Shown here piece by piece: positions 1 to 7,899 of a stretch of 64,000 nucleotides of DNA (its first letter is position 1; every line of letters begins with the position of its first letter). The stretch lies in NCBI GenBank assembly GCA_035934995.1, contig DASYXI010000041.1:50603-114602 (forward strand). The letters run 5' to 3'. Origin of the DNA: REEB95 sp035934995. GTDB lineage: Bacteria > Pseudomonadota > Alphaproteobacteria > ATCC43930 > CGMCC-115725. The notes below the pieces were generated by a model. It had not been told where the DNA came from. It saw only the letters and a list, made by a program, of their open reading frames with translations, and ran no database searches. The translations under genes were made by a program, and so were the position numbers.

Positions 1-171
1 ATGCTCGGGCACGATGACGCTGAACTGCCGGGCGAGATCCTCCATCCAGGGCAGCCATAACCCGCCGCCGCCCGAGCCGTGGAGATAGACCAGCGGCGCG
101 CCGCTGCCACTGCGCATCACGTGGATGCTGCAGCCGTGCAGCGTCTCCCTGGTTTCGGTGTGCCCCGCCAT
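1..171 (-). CDS. alpha/beta hydrolase, N-terminal fragment
   Basis: The first 57 residues of a protein running off the left edge of the window. Residues 26-36 read APLVYLHGSGG: a hydrophobic strand followed by HGSGGG, the oxyanion-hole turn of alpha/beta-hydrolase fold enzymes. The next part (DLARQFSVIVPEH) matches the usual strand leading into the second loop. The catalytic Ser, Asp and His lie outside the window, so the substrate cannot be inferred. The gene points away from the DUF1328 gene. Confidence 0.75.
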   Translation of the reverse strand, partial: MAGHTETRETLHGCSIHVMRSGSGAPLVYLHGSGGGGLWLPWMEDLARQFSVIVPEH

Positions 172-270
172 GATCCCGACCGTTCGCGCACGGTTGGCGC
201 CGGGTCATGTCAATGGATCGGGCGGTCACTGTCAATCTGCCGCGGCGCGCGGGTGGGACGGACGTGGGCA

Positions 271-295
271 GGAACTCAGCCGCGCGACCGCCGTT
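271..295 (+). promoter_or_regulatory. EcfG-type general-stress promoter candidate
   Basis: GGAAC at 271-275 is followed by exactly 16 bases and then CGTT at 292-295. This matches the -35/-10 pattern (GGAAC-N16/17-CGTT) known for the alphaproteobacterial general-stress sigma factor EcfG. It lies about 26 bases upstream of the start codon of the DUF1328 membrane protein. The match is seen in the sequence; its use by EcfG is inferred. Confidence 0.55.
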
Positions 296-321
296 GTGGC
301 AAAGCACCAGGGAGTAACGAC

Positions 322-495
322 ATGCTAAGATGGGCACTGTTCTTTCTGATCATCTCGATCGTCGCCGGCGTCCTCGGCTTCACTGGCATCTCGGCAGCCG
401 CCGCTGGAATCGCCAAGGTTCTGTTCTTCATCTTCATCGTCATCTTCGTCGTTCTGCTCGTGTTGGGCCTGATAGCCGGAAACGCGTTGTTCTAG
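322..495 (+). CDS. DUF1328-family small membrane protein
   Basis: A 57-residue protein made almost entirely of two hydrophobic segments (about residues 3-24 and 28-55), with the family pattern MLRWALFFLIISIVAGVLGF at the N-terminus and a small-residue turn (SAAAAG) between helices. DUF1328 (YtjA-like) proteins are short inner-membrane proteins of unknown function, often stress-induced. GGAG lies 7 bases before the ATG. The upstream EcfG-type motif supports stress control. A longer frame extending upstream to 79 is unlikely to be translated, because the conserved family begins at this ATG. Confidence 0.85.
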   Translation: MLRWALFFLIISIVAGVLGFTGISAAAAGIAKVLFFIFIVIFVVLLVLGLIAGNALF

Positions 496-563
496 GCGGG
501 CTACGATTTCCCTCCGCAGCGCCTGGCGACGCGGCTATTTTCCCTTCGGACAAAGGGGGCGCC

Positions 564-1430
564 ATGAGGCTCTGCCGCTACAACGACAATCGCATCGGCA
601 TCGTCCGCGGCGGCGTGGTGCATGACGTGACCGCGATCGTCGACGAGCTGCCGGCGCAACGCTATCCGCTGGCGCTCGGCGATCCATTGATCGCGCGCCT
701 CGGCACGCTGCGTCCGAAGCTCGAAAAGCTCGCCGACCAAGCGAAGCCGGTGCCGGTTGCCGCCGTGCGGTTACTCAGTCCGGTCGCCAATCCGTCGAAA
801 ATCATCGGCACACCGGTGAATTATCACGCCCACCGGCTCGAAGCCGACAAGGACAAGGAGATCGCGATCTATTCGCCGTCGACCCGCGCGCGGCCGATCG
901 AGGAGCAGGGCTTGTTCCTGAAGGCGATCAGCGCACTGGTCGGGCCGGCCGAAGGCGTCGCGGTGCGCTTTCCCGACCGGCGCACCGACCACGAGGCCGA
1001 ACTTGGCCTGGTCATCGGCAAGCGCGCCGCCAATGTCTCCGAGGCCGAAGCGCTCGACTATGTCGCCGGCTACGCGATCGCGCTCGACATGGTGGTGCGC
1101 GGGTCCGAAGACCGCAGCTTCCGCAAATCGATCGATACTTATGCCGTGCTCGGCCCGTGGCTGGTGACGGCGGACGAAGTCGGTGATTCTTCGAAGCTGG
1201 CCTTTTCGCTCAAGGTAAACGGCGAAATGCGCCAGGCGTCGAATACCAGCTTGATGGAGATGAATATTCCGCGCCAGATCGCATGGGCTTCGACCTTCTA
1301 CACGCTGCTGCCCGGCGACATCATCATGACCGGAACCTGCGAAGGCGTCGCGCGCGTGGTGCCGGGCGACACGATGACGCTCGAGTTCGAGCGCATCGGC
1401 CGGATGGAGGTTCCGGTTCGCGGCGCCTGA
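564..1430 (+). CDS. fumarylacetoacetate hydrolase (FAH) family protein
   Basis: A 288-residue enzyme of the FAH superfamily, which hydrolyses, decarboxylates or isomerises carboxylic acids derived from aromatic or sugar catabolism. Residues 74-91 carry the family entry segment (VANPSKIIGTPVNYHAH). DHEAELG at 142-148 supplies acidic metal ligands, with another at D175 in ALDMVVRG, and GDIIMTGTCEGVA at 251-263 is the conserved C-terminal loop. The catalytic domain spans about 72-285 after a short N-terminal domain. A GGGGG Shine-Dalgarno sits just before the ATG. The exact substrate (for example an acylpyruvate or 2-keto-3-deoxy acid) cannot be decided from sequence. Confidence 0.88.
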   Translation: MRLCRYNDNRIGIVRGGVVHDVTAIVDELPAQRYPLALGDPLIARLGTLRPKLEKLADQAKPVPVAAVRLLSPVANPSKIIGTPVNYHAHRLEADKDKEIAIYSPSTRARPIEEQGLFLKAISALVGPAEGVAVRFPDRRTDHEAELGLVIGKRAANVSEAEALDYVAGYAIALDMVVRGSEDRSFRKSIDTYAVLGPWLVTADEVGDSSKLAFSLKVNGEMRQASNTSLMEMNIPRQIAWASTFYTLLPGDIIMTGTCEGVARVVPGDTMTLEFERIGRMEVPVRGA

Positions 1431-1433
1431 GGA

Positions 1434-2036
1434 TTAGTCGCCGTGCGCGATCCGGCCGCTGTCCGGATCGACGGCGACTTCGCGCGGGCCACCATCCTGC
1501 GTCACGTTGGCGACAAATCCCGTACCGGCGGGGCGGATGGCGTTGACCTGCACGTAGCCGCGATTGGCCAGCACGTTGAGCGCACGCGTCTGGCGATCGG
1601 CGGCTGCGCTAGGCGGCGTGATGCGGCCGGTATCGGGGTTGATCGTGACGACGTAACTGCCGCGCGGATCATCGACCGTCGCTTCGAAGTTGCGGCCGAC
1701 CCGATGCATGTCGTGAAATTGTCCGTAGCCCGCCGCGGCCAGATCGTTGAGCGCCGCGACTTCGCGCCGTTGTTCTGCGGTGCTCGACGCCGCCATCGGA
1801 TGTGATGGCTTAAATGCTTTTTTCGGCGGCACGGCCGGACCGGCGGTGGGATTGATCTGCGATAGCGAACGGGCGTCGGGCATCGGCGTGGCGACAGGCG
1901 GTGCCGCCACGTGTGGCGCTGGCGGGATCGGCGTCGGCGCCGGCTCGATCGGTACGCTCGCCGTCGGTGGATCCGCCATTGCCATGCCGGCAAATGCCCA
2001 GGTCAAAGCGACGGCGATGGTGAAGGCCCGTTTCAT
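1434..2036 (-). CDS. exported protein with two PepSY-like repeats
   Basis: A 200-residue protein with a Sec signal peptide (residues 1-22, ending AMA), a Pro/Ala-rich linker (about 25-60) and two similar units of about 45 residues (about 92-137 and 150-196). Each has the pattern L..L...GY.Q......G..F.A.V.......V.V.PD.GRI, the layout of PepSY-type domains, which are found in periplasmic inhibitory or binding proteins. GAGGAG lies 6 bases before the ATG. The stop is 3 bases from the convergent FAH-family gene. The function is unknown. Confidence 0.72.
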   Translation of the reverse strand: MKRAFTIAVALTWAFAGMAMADPPTASVPIEPAPTPIPPAPHVAAPPVATPMPDARSLSQINPTAGPAVPPKKAFKPSHPMAASSTAEQRREVAALNDLAAAGYGQFHDMHRVGRNFEATVDDPRGSYVVTINPDTGRITPPSAAADRQTRALNVLANRGYVQVNAIRPAGTGFVANVTQDGGPREVAVDPDSGRIAHGD

Positions 2037-2156
2037 GGCGCGCTCCTCGTGGCGGCATACGGTCGGGTGCCGACCGCTCAAATTTGGCTCAATTGTAGGA
2101 TTTTCGCGTAATTCTCGACAAGGCGGCCTATGACCAAACTGTGGCCGGCCGCTTGG

Positions 2157-2186
2157 TTGGGGTGAACCTGAATTTGGCGTTATAAT
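2157..2186 (+). promoter_or_regulatory. sigma-70-type promoter candidate for the CBS gene
   Basis: A perfect TATAAT hexamer at 2181-2186 stands out in high-GC DNA. It is preceded at an 18-base spacing by TTGGGG (2157-2162), a weak -35. It lies about 70 bases before the start of the CBS-domain gene. Confidence 0.45.
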
Positions 2187-2258
2187 TCTAACAAACCGGG
2201 GGAGCGGTTCGTCTGCCGCGCCGGCGCGAATCGCTCCAGCCCAACGTGGAGGGTCGCC

Positions 2259-2693
2259 ATGAACGTTAACGACATTCTCAAAGCCAAGGGCCGGGACGTT
2301 GCGACTGTCGCGCCCGACACCACCGTAACGGACGCGGTGCGGTTGCTGCATCGTCGTGGCATTGGTGCGCTCGTTGTCAGTGCCGACGGCAATAGTTTGG
2401 ACGGTATCCTGTCCGAACGCGACATCGTGCATGCGCTAGCGGCGCACGGCGCGGCGGTACTCGACAGGCGGGTTGCCGAATTGATGACGCGCCGCGTCGT
2501 CACCTGCACGTCCAACGACACGATCGCCGAGTTGATGGGCGAAATGACGCGCCGCCGCATCCGTCATCTGCCGGTTGTCGATCGTGGCCATCTCGCCGGG
2601 CTCGTCAGCATCGGCGACGTGGTGAAGAACCGGCTCGAAGAAATGGAATCCGAAACCACGTCGCTCCGGCAGTTCATCGCCGGCGCGGCCTAG
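2259..2693 (+). CDS. CBS-domain pair protein
   Basis: A 144-residue stand-alone Bateman module. CBS motif 1 spans about residues 8-63 (VTDAVRLLHRRGIGALVVS, then GILSERDIV). CBS motif 2 spans about 74-130 (IAELMGEMTRRRIRHLPVV, then GLVSIGDVVKNRL). CBS pairs bind adenosine nucleotides and act as energy or redox sensors. With no catalytic domain attached, this protein probably regulates a partner, but the partner is not evident here. TGGAGGG lies before the ATG. Confidence 0.9.
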   Translation: MNVNDILKAKGRDVATVAPDTTVTDAVRLLHRRGIGALVVSADGNSLDGILSERDIVHALAAHGAAVLDRRVAELMTRRVVTCTSNDTIAELMGEMTRRRIRHLPVVDRGHLAGLVSIGDVVKNRLEEMESETTSLRQFIAGAA

Positions 2694-2699
2694 GACACG

Positions 2700-2733
2700 A
2701 AAAACGGCGCCCCGCGAGATGCCGCGCGGCGCC
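2700..2733 (-). terminator. intrinsic terminator of the Gly-rich gene
   Basis: An inverted repeat with arms 2706-2716 and 2723-2733 (11 bp, one mismatch, 6-base loop) is followed on the minus strand by a run of five T (2704-2700). It ends transcription of the minus-strand Gly-rich gene and also lies just beyond the convergent CBS gene. Confidence 0.7.
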
Positions 2734-2760
2734 GCCCGAAGTTAAGTGTCCGCTTTCCGA

Positions 2761-3159
2761 CTAGTGGCCGCTGGTCCCGACGCTACCGCTGGCGCCCGCA
2801 CCGGCAATGCCACCGATGCCGGGCTGACCTTGCGCGTTCACGCTGCTGCGCGTGTTTCCGGTCAGTCCTGGGTCGCCGTTGGTATTGCCTTTCAGCCCGG
2901 CGTCGCCGCTGGTATTGCCGGTAAGACCTGGATCACCAGAGACGTTGCCGTTGACCCCGGCCTTCGCACCCGTGGATACGCCTGCGCCGTTGACGCCGAC
3001 GCCGGCATTGACGCCGGCCCCGCTGCCGCTCTGAGCGAAACAGGGTGTCACGCCAACGGCGCTGCCGTGCGACGAGAAGCTTGGCAGGAAGAGGATCGTG
3101 GCCAACGCTGTTGCGCCGGCGATGGTGAACTTGGTCAAGCGGTGATTCGTCTTCATCAT
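2761..3159 (-). CDS. Gly/Asn-rich repeat exported protein
   Basis: A 132-residue protein with an N-terminal hydrophobic segment (about residues 12-30) and a probable cleavage site after PCFAQ (about residue 43), followed by a mature part of low complexity. Residues about 74-103 contain three 10-residue units (GDPGLTGNTS, GDAGLKGNTN, GDPGLTGNTR), preceded by GVN-type repeats and followed by GAG repeats. The composition suggests a flexible, extracytoplasmic structural peptide. I do not recognise a named family. GGAGGT precedes the start, and an intrinsic terminator follows the stop. Confidence 0.65.
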   Translation of the reverse strand: MMKTNHRLTKFTIAGATALATILFLPSFSSHGSAVGVTPCFAQSGSGAGVNAGVGVNGAGVSTGAKAGVNGNVSGDPGLTGNTSGDAGLKGNTNGDPGLTGNTRSSVNAQGQPGIGGIAGAGASGSVGTSGH

Positions 3160-3392
3160 TGGATTACCTCCACGGGCGGTGCACGGAAGATTTCCGGACG
3201 CTGAAAAAGGCGGCGCGCAGAGCGCGCTAGCCGAACTGCCGGTGGGGGGAGGATCGGCAGGGCGGCCAGGGCGCGCTCTACGCGTCTAGGCTCGATATAA
3301 CCCGGCTCTTAGGCAACCAAAGGGCGAAATGATGCCGCACAGATTGATCACGCCGTGTGACCGGATTCGGGCGATTCATGCCGTTGCGGCCT

Positions 3393-4445
3393 TCAGCCAA
3401 CGACACGCAGCCGCGGCTTCGCGGTGGTGACCATCAGGTTGTAGATAGCTTCGTAATCGCAGGCCATGCGGCGCGCAGTGAAGCGCTCTTCGAAACGGCG
3501 GCGGATCTTGTCGCGCGGCAGGCGGTCGATTTTATGCACGGCCGCCGCGGCCGCCTCTTCATCGGCGACGATGAAGCCCGTCACGCCGTCTTCGACGATT
3601 TCGGACACCGAACCACTGTCATAGGCGATCACGGGCGTGCCGCACGCCATCGCCTCAATCATCACCAGGCCGAACGGTTCCGGCCAGTCGATCGGCATCA
3701 GCAACGCCTTCGCGCCGCTGAGGAACTCGGATTTTTCGCCGTCACCGATCTCGCCGATGAATTCGACGCCGGGCCGAGCGAAAAGCGGTTTGATCTCACG
3801 CGCGAAATAGTCGCGGTCAACGCGGTCCACTTTCGCCGCGACCCGCAAGGGCGTTTTCGCCAGCGCCGCGATGCGGACGGCACGGTCGACACCCTTTTCC
3901 GGCGAAATTCGGCCGAGTACCGCCAGATATTCCGGCTCGATCGGAAGCGGCGTCAGCAGACCTTCCGGCAATCCGTGTTGCACGGTCCGCACCCAATTCG
4001 CGCTCGGCACCGGCTGCCGTTGCGCATCCGAAATCGACACCACGGGAACGTCACTGAACGTCTCGAAAACCGCCTGATGCTCGTTCAGATCGAGCCGCCC
4101 ATGCAGCGTTGTGACGAACGGAGTCGCTTGCCGCGAAAAAAGGGAAAACGGGAAATAGTCCAGATGGAAATGGAGCAAATCAAACTCGGCCGCGCGCCGC
4201 CGAACCCGCTCCAGCATGACCATGTGCAACCCGATCGGATCGCGTATCGAGCTGTCGAGCCGTAAAGCCCGCTGCGACATCGGTTCGAGCTTGGCCGCCG
4301 TCACGGAATCGCCGCTGGCGAACAGCGTCACGTCGTGCCCGAGCGCCACGAGCTCCTCGGTCAGCCACGAGACGACGCGTTCGGTCCCCCCATAGAATTT
4401 CGGCGGGATCGCCTCCGTCAGTGGCGCGATCTGAGCAATACGCAT
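3393..4445 (-). CDS. GT4-type glycosyltransferase
   Basis: A 350-residue GT-B fold glycosyltransferase. The N-terminal domain starts MRIAQIAPLTEAIPPKFYGG and continues TERVV, with the nucleotide-sugar entry loop. The C-terminal domain (about 165-335) has LGRISPEKGVDRA and the family-4 signature EPFGLVMIEAMACGTPVIA, whose two glutamates bind the sugar nucleotide. It should transfer a sugar from a nucleotide donor in the cytoplasm; donor and acceptor are unknown. GGAGGT lies 6 bases before the chosen ATG, which argues against the longer frame reaching 4649. It diverges from an ABC exporter, so the two may act on the same glycan or glycolipid. Confidence 0.88.
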   Translation of the reverse strand: MRIAQIAPLTEAIPPKFYGGTERVVSWLTEELVALGHDVTLFASGDSVTAAKLEPMSQRALRLDSSIRDPIGLHMVMLERVRRRAAEFDLLHFHLDYFPFSLFSRQATPFVTTLHGRLDLNEHQAVFETFSDVPVVSISDAQRQPVPSANWVRTVQHGLPEGLLTPLPIEPEYLAVLGRISPEKGVDRAVRIAALAKTPLRVAAKVDRVDRDYFAREIKPLFARPGVEFIGEIGDGEKSEFLSGAKALLMPIDWPEPFGLVMIEAMACGTPVIAYDSGSVSEIVEDGVTGFIVADEEAAAAAVHKIDRLPRDKIRRRFEERFTARRMACDYEAIYNLMVTTAKPRLRVVG

Positions 4446-4648
4446 CGGGAAACCTCCGTTCAAATTCGCTACGAATGCGGAAGAGCAAAGCAGGCGGGCG
4501 CCGTAACTCTTCTCGTTTTGTGTCGGCAGTAATGTCGCTACCGAAAACGGCGTATTTCGGGCATCGGCCAAAAACGCGGATTTGTCACAGCAGTTGCAAT
4601 CGCGATCGCCCATCATTTGAACACGATCATCATCTACGTTTCCTGCCA

Positions 4649-6412
4649 ATGAACCCGATCACCACCTATGCTTCCCGTCCGCTGGCTTTCTTTTGGCGCT
4701 ACGTCGCCCGGCGTCCTATTGGGCATATCGCGATTTTCCTGTCCGTGCTGGTGGCCGTCAGTTGTTCAGTCAGCCAGCAATACGGCGTCAAGTTTCTCGT
4801 CGACACTTTGGCGTCAGGCCCGGCGGCGGCGCACCTCTGGCAAGCATTCGCGTTGTTGGTCGCGCTGATCGCCGCCGACAATCTGCTGTGGCGCGTCGGC
4901 GGCTTCATCGCCAGTCGGACATTCGTCGCCGTCACCGGCGACATTCGCAGCGACCTGTTTCGTCACCTTACTGGCCACGCTCCGCACTTCTTCAATGAGC
5001 GGCTACCCGGCATGTTGAGCGGCCGCATCACCGCAACGTCGAATGCGGTCTTTACGGTCGAAAACATGTTCATGTGGAACGTGTTGCCACCATGCCTCGC
5101 CACCCTGGGCGCGATCGGCTACCTCGCGTTGGTCAGCCCGGTGATGACGGCAACCATTGCAGCGGTCGCTGCCCTGCTCGTCGTCATCTTGTTCCGCCTG
5201 GCGGCCGCTGGCACGCCGTTGCACCGCGGCTTTGCCGATAAAGCGGCGCGTGTCGATGGCGAGATGGTCGACGTCATCGGCAACATGCAATTGGTGCGCG
5301 CGTTCGGCGGGCTCGCGCGCGAGCACCGGCGATTCGAGGCTGCGGTCGGACAGGAAATGACGGCGCGCCGCAAAAGTCTGTTCTATCTCGAAAAGCTCCG
5401 GCTCATCCATGCCGTCATCACCATCATTCTGACCCTCGTTCTGCTCGGTTGGGCGCTGCTGATGTGGCAACACGGCGCGGCGACCACCGGCGACGTCGTT
5501 CTCGTCTGCACTCTCGGCTTCACCATTCTGCACGCCACCCGCGACCTTGCCGTCGCGCTCGTCGACGTGACGCAGCACATGGCCCGTCTGAGCGAAGCGA
5601 TCGAGACGCTATTGGTGCCACATGCGCTGACCGACCATCCGGAGGCCGCCGTCTTCCGTCCGGTCGGTCACGGTGTCGTCTTCGATCGCGTGTCGTTCGC
5701 GTATTCGGGCGGACGCACGGTATTCCGCGATTTTAATCTCCGCTTCGCTGCCGGCCGCCGCACCGGCCTGGTTGGCGCATCTGGCGGCGGCAAGTCGACG
5801 ATCTTCATGCTGCTCCAGCGCTTCCATGCCGTGCAGGGCGGCCGCATCATGATCGACGGCCAAGATATTGCCCGGTTGAAAGAAGACAGCTTGCGCGACG
5901 CCATCGCCTACGTACCGCAAGATCTGTCGATGCTGCACCGCTCTGTCCTCGAGAACATCCGGTACGGCCGGCCGGACGCGAGCGACGCCGATGTCGCTGC
6001 CGCGGCACGCGCCGCGTTGTGTGACGATTTTATCTCGGCCTTGCCGCAAAGCATCGATACGCTCGTCGGCGAACGCGGCGTCATGCTGTCCGGTGGTCAA
6101 CGCCAGCGCATTGCCATCGCGCGCGCCTTGCTCAAGGATTCGCCCATCCTGCTGCTCGACGAGGCGACATCATCGCTCGATCCGGAGTCGGAGGAAATCG
6201 TGCGCACGGCACTCGATCGGTTGATGCGCGGCCGCACCGTGATCGCCATTGCTCATCGTCTCGCGACGCTGCGCGGGTTCGATCGTATCGTCGTACTCGA
6301 CAAAGGTCGCGTCCTCCAAGACGGCACGCCGCACGATTTGTCGCGCCGCGACGGCCCCTACCGTGATCTGCTCATGCGCGAAATGACCCGTCTCGGTCAG
6401 CGCGCCGCCTAG
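4649..6412 (+). CDS. ABC exporter, fused permease and ATPase (MsbA-like)
   Basis: A 587-residue half-transporter. The membrane domain (about 20-310) has about six helices, and the nucleotide-binding domain (about 345-580) has Walker A GASGGGKST at 376-384, the signature LSGGQ at 480-484, a Walker B ending in LLLDEATSSLD and the switch histidine in IAIAHRLATL. It should work as a homodimer exporting a lipid, glycolipid or peptide. The start at MNPITTYASRPLAFFW fits the family. The stop TAG overlaps the stop of convergent otsB in a shared CTAG. The neighbouring glycosyltransferase hints at a glycan-linked substrate, which is inference. Confidence 0.9.
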   Translation: MNPITTYASRPLAFFWRYVARRPIGHIAIFLSVLVAVSCSVSQQYGVKFLVDTLASGPAAAHLWQAFALLVALIAADNLLWRVGGFIASRTFVAVTGDIRSDLFRHLTGHAPHFFNERLPGMLSGRITATSNAVFTVENMFMWNVLPPCLATLGAIGYLALVSPVMTATIAAVAALLVVILFRLAAAGTPLHRGFADKAARVDGEMVDVIGNMQLVRAFGGLAREHRRFEAAVGQEMTARRKSLFYLEKLRLIHAVITIILTLVLLGWALLMWQHGAATTGDVVLVCTLGFTILHATRDLAVALVDVTQHMARLSEAIETLLVPHALTDHPEAAVFRPVGHGVVFDRVSFAYSGGRTVFRDFNLRFAAGRRTGLVGASGGGKSTIFMLLQRFHAVQGGRIMIDGQDIARLKEDSLRDAIAYVPQDLSMLHRSVLENIRYGRPDASDADVAAAARAALCDDFISALPQSIDTLVGERGVMLSGGQRQRIAIARALLKDSPILLLDEATSSLDPESEEIVRTALDRLMRGRTVIAIAHRLATLRGFDRIVVLDKGRVLQDGTPHDLSRRDGPYRDLLMREMTRLGQRAA

Positions 6413-7188
6413 GTCGCGGCGAGGAAGGCGTCGAGCCAGCGGATTACGCCGGCGACGCTGTCGAGCCGATAGCGCGCGATGCTCTCACCGCCGCCAACAT
6501 GGATTGCGATTCCATCCAACCGATTGGCGACTGCGAACCCCGCTTCGTCCGTCCAATCGTCGCCGACGAAGACCGGCCGCTTGCCGCGGAATTCGGGCTC
6601 GGCGAGGTATGTCTCCACAGCGTGACCCTTGTCGGTGCCGCGCGGGCGCAACTCAACCACCATCTTGCCGGTCAGCATAATCAGCTGATTTTCGGAGAGC
6701 AGCACGGCCCGTTCGGCGACGCGCCGGCAGGTGTCGGCAAGCTCGGGCCGGTCGCGATAGTGGATGGCGATGGCCAGGCTTTTGTCTTCGATGGTTACGC
6801 CCGGTGTCAGGGCCGCAAATTGACGAATCACCGGCCAGACGAGTTCGAGCGTCGGGTCGGCGCGGGGCCGGTGAATGACGCCGCTGGCGCTGCGGCGTTC
6901 CAGGCCGTGATTGCCCGCCGCGGCGCCGGTGTAGCCGGCAAGCCGGCGCGTGAGATCGGCGAGCGGACGGCCGCTGATCACCGCGACTGCACCATCAAGT
7001 CTGGTGGCGATGCGTTGCAGCAACGCAGGCAGGTCCGACGCGACCGCGATGCGGTCGGGTGCACCGGCGATCTCCACTAGGGTGCCGTCGAAATCGGTGA
7101 ACAACGCGTCGCCGCGCGCCAGCAGCGGCGGTTGCGGCGTGGCGGTCGTGCTGGGGGCGATTACCAACGGTTCCTCGCCATCGGCCAT
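6409..7188 (-). CDS. otsB: trehalose-6-phosphate phosphatase
   Basis: A 259-residue HAD-superfamily phosphatase. Motif I is DFDGTL at 32-37 (nucleophile D32, acid D34), followed by SGRP at 72-75, K187 in RGTDKG and acidic GDD at 209-211. NHGLERR at 93-99 is typical of OtsB. It removes phosphate from trehalose 6-phosphate, making the compatible solute trehalose. The partner synthase otsA is absent from the window, so the gene is an orphan here and a related sugar-phosphate phosphatase role is possible. Its stop overlaps the stop of the ABC exporter. Confidence 0.85.
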   Translation of the reverse strand: MADGEEPLVIAPSTTATPQPPLLARGDALFTDFDGTLVEIAGAPDRIAVASDLPALLQRIATRLDGAVAVISGRPLADLTRRLAGYTGAAAGNHGLERRSASGVIHRPRADPTLELVWPVIRQFAALTPGVTIEDKSLAIAIHYRDRPELADTCRRVAERAVLLSENQLIMLTGKMVVELRPRGTDKGHAVETYLAEPEFRGKRPVFVGDDWTDEAGFAVANRLDGIAIHVGGGESIARYRLDSVAGVIRWLDAFLAAT

Positions 7189-7240
7189 GGGTGCGATCCG
7201 AGCGGCCAATTGTGGCGGATTTCGGACGCGCGTTGATGCG

Positions 7241-7283
7241 GCGTGCAGCGCGGTTTTGTCACGAGTTGAGCCGCGCTGCACGC
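7241..7283. repeat. 13-bp perfect inverted repeat before the ECF sigma gene
   Basis: GCGTGCAGCGCGG at 7241-7253 is exactly complementary to 7271-7283, around a 17-base AT-richer loop. It lies 33 bases before the sigma-factor start and between the divergent otsB and sigma genes. It could be an operator or an RNA hairpin in the sigma leader. No T-run follows, so it is not a simple terminator. Confidence 0.7.
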
Positions 7284-7316
7284 GGTATTTGTGCCATTCG
7301 GAATGGACATCAGCGG

Positions 7317-7859
7317 ATGAACGCGACTCTCGAGCGATCGATCCGGCAGCACATCACCGATTTGCGTCGCTACGCGCGCACGTTGGCCGGACGCGCCGGC
7401 GACGCCGACGAACTTGTCCAGGAATGTCTTGTGCGTGCGATTGCAGGAACGCGGCTGTGGACGCGGATCCGTGATCCGCGCGCCTATCTATTCGCCATTA
7501 TGCACAACGTCTATGTCGACTGGCTCGCAAGCCGGCGGCGGCAGCAAAGCTATATCGAGTTGCAGCTTGCTGTTCACGCCGGCGATTCATGCACGGAGGC
7601 ACAGATGGTAGCAGTGGAGACCAAGGACCTCGAACGCGCATTGTCGTACCTTCCGCACGAACAGCGTGAAGTCGTGCTGATGGTCGGGCTCGAGGGCATG
7701 AGCTATCAGCAGACCGCCGAGGCTCTGGATATACCGGTCGGCACGGTCATGTCGCGCTTGTCGCGCGGCCGCGCAACGCTTCGCCATCTCACCGATGGCA
7801 AGAAGCGCCTGCCGGCGCTGCCGACGCCGGTGCGGCGCAGTCATCTGCGCGTCGTCTGA
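7317..7859 (+). CDS. ECF-family RNA polymerase sigma factor
   Basis: A 180-residue group IV sigma factor. Region 2 (about 12-75) has LRRYARTLAGRAGDADELVQE and a DPRAYLFAIMHNVYVDW -10-binding helix. Region 4 (about 110-160) has LPHEQREVVLMVGLEGMSYQ and the helix-turn-helix IPVGTVMSRLSRGR. It directs polymerase to a small stress or envelope regulon. An anti-sigma-like membrane protein lies about 2.6 kb downstream at 10464, separated from it by two genes on the other strand. The start follows a 13-bp inverted repeat. Confidence 0.9.
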   Translation: MNATLERSIRQHITDLRRYARTLAGRAGDADELVQECLVRAIAGTRLWTRIRDPRAYLFAIMHNVYVDWLASRRRQQSYIELQLAVHAGDSCTEAQMVAVETKDLERALSYLPHEQREVVLMVGLEGMSYQQTAEALDIPVGTVMSRLSRGRATLRHLTDGKKRLPALPTPVRRSHLRVV

Positions 7860-7899
7860 AGTGCGACCGTCGCCGGGCCGCTCGGCGGCCAGCCGCAAG

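Noticed and set aside
79..495. A longer form of the DUF1328 protein starting at 79
   Set aside because: The added part would overlap the hydrolase start and the promoter, and the family begins at the ATG at 322.
2850..2950. Short DNA repeats considered as a CRISPR array
   Set aside because: They encode the repeated decapeptides of the Gly-rich protein. Units are contiguous with no spacers.
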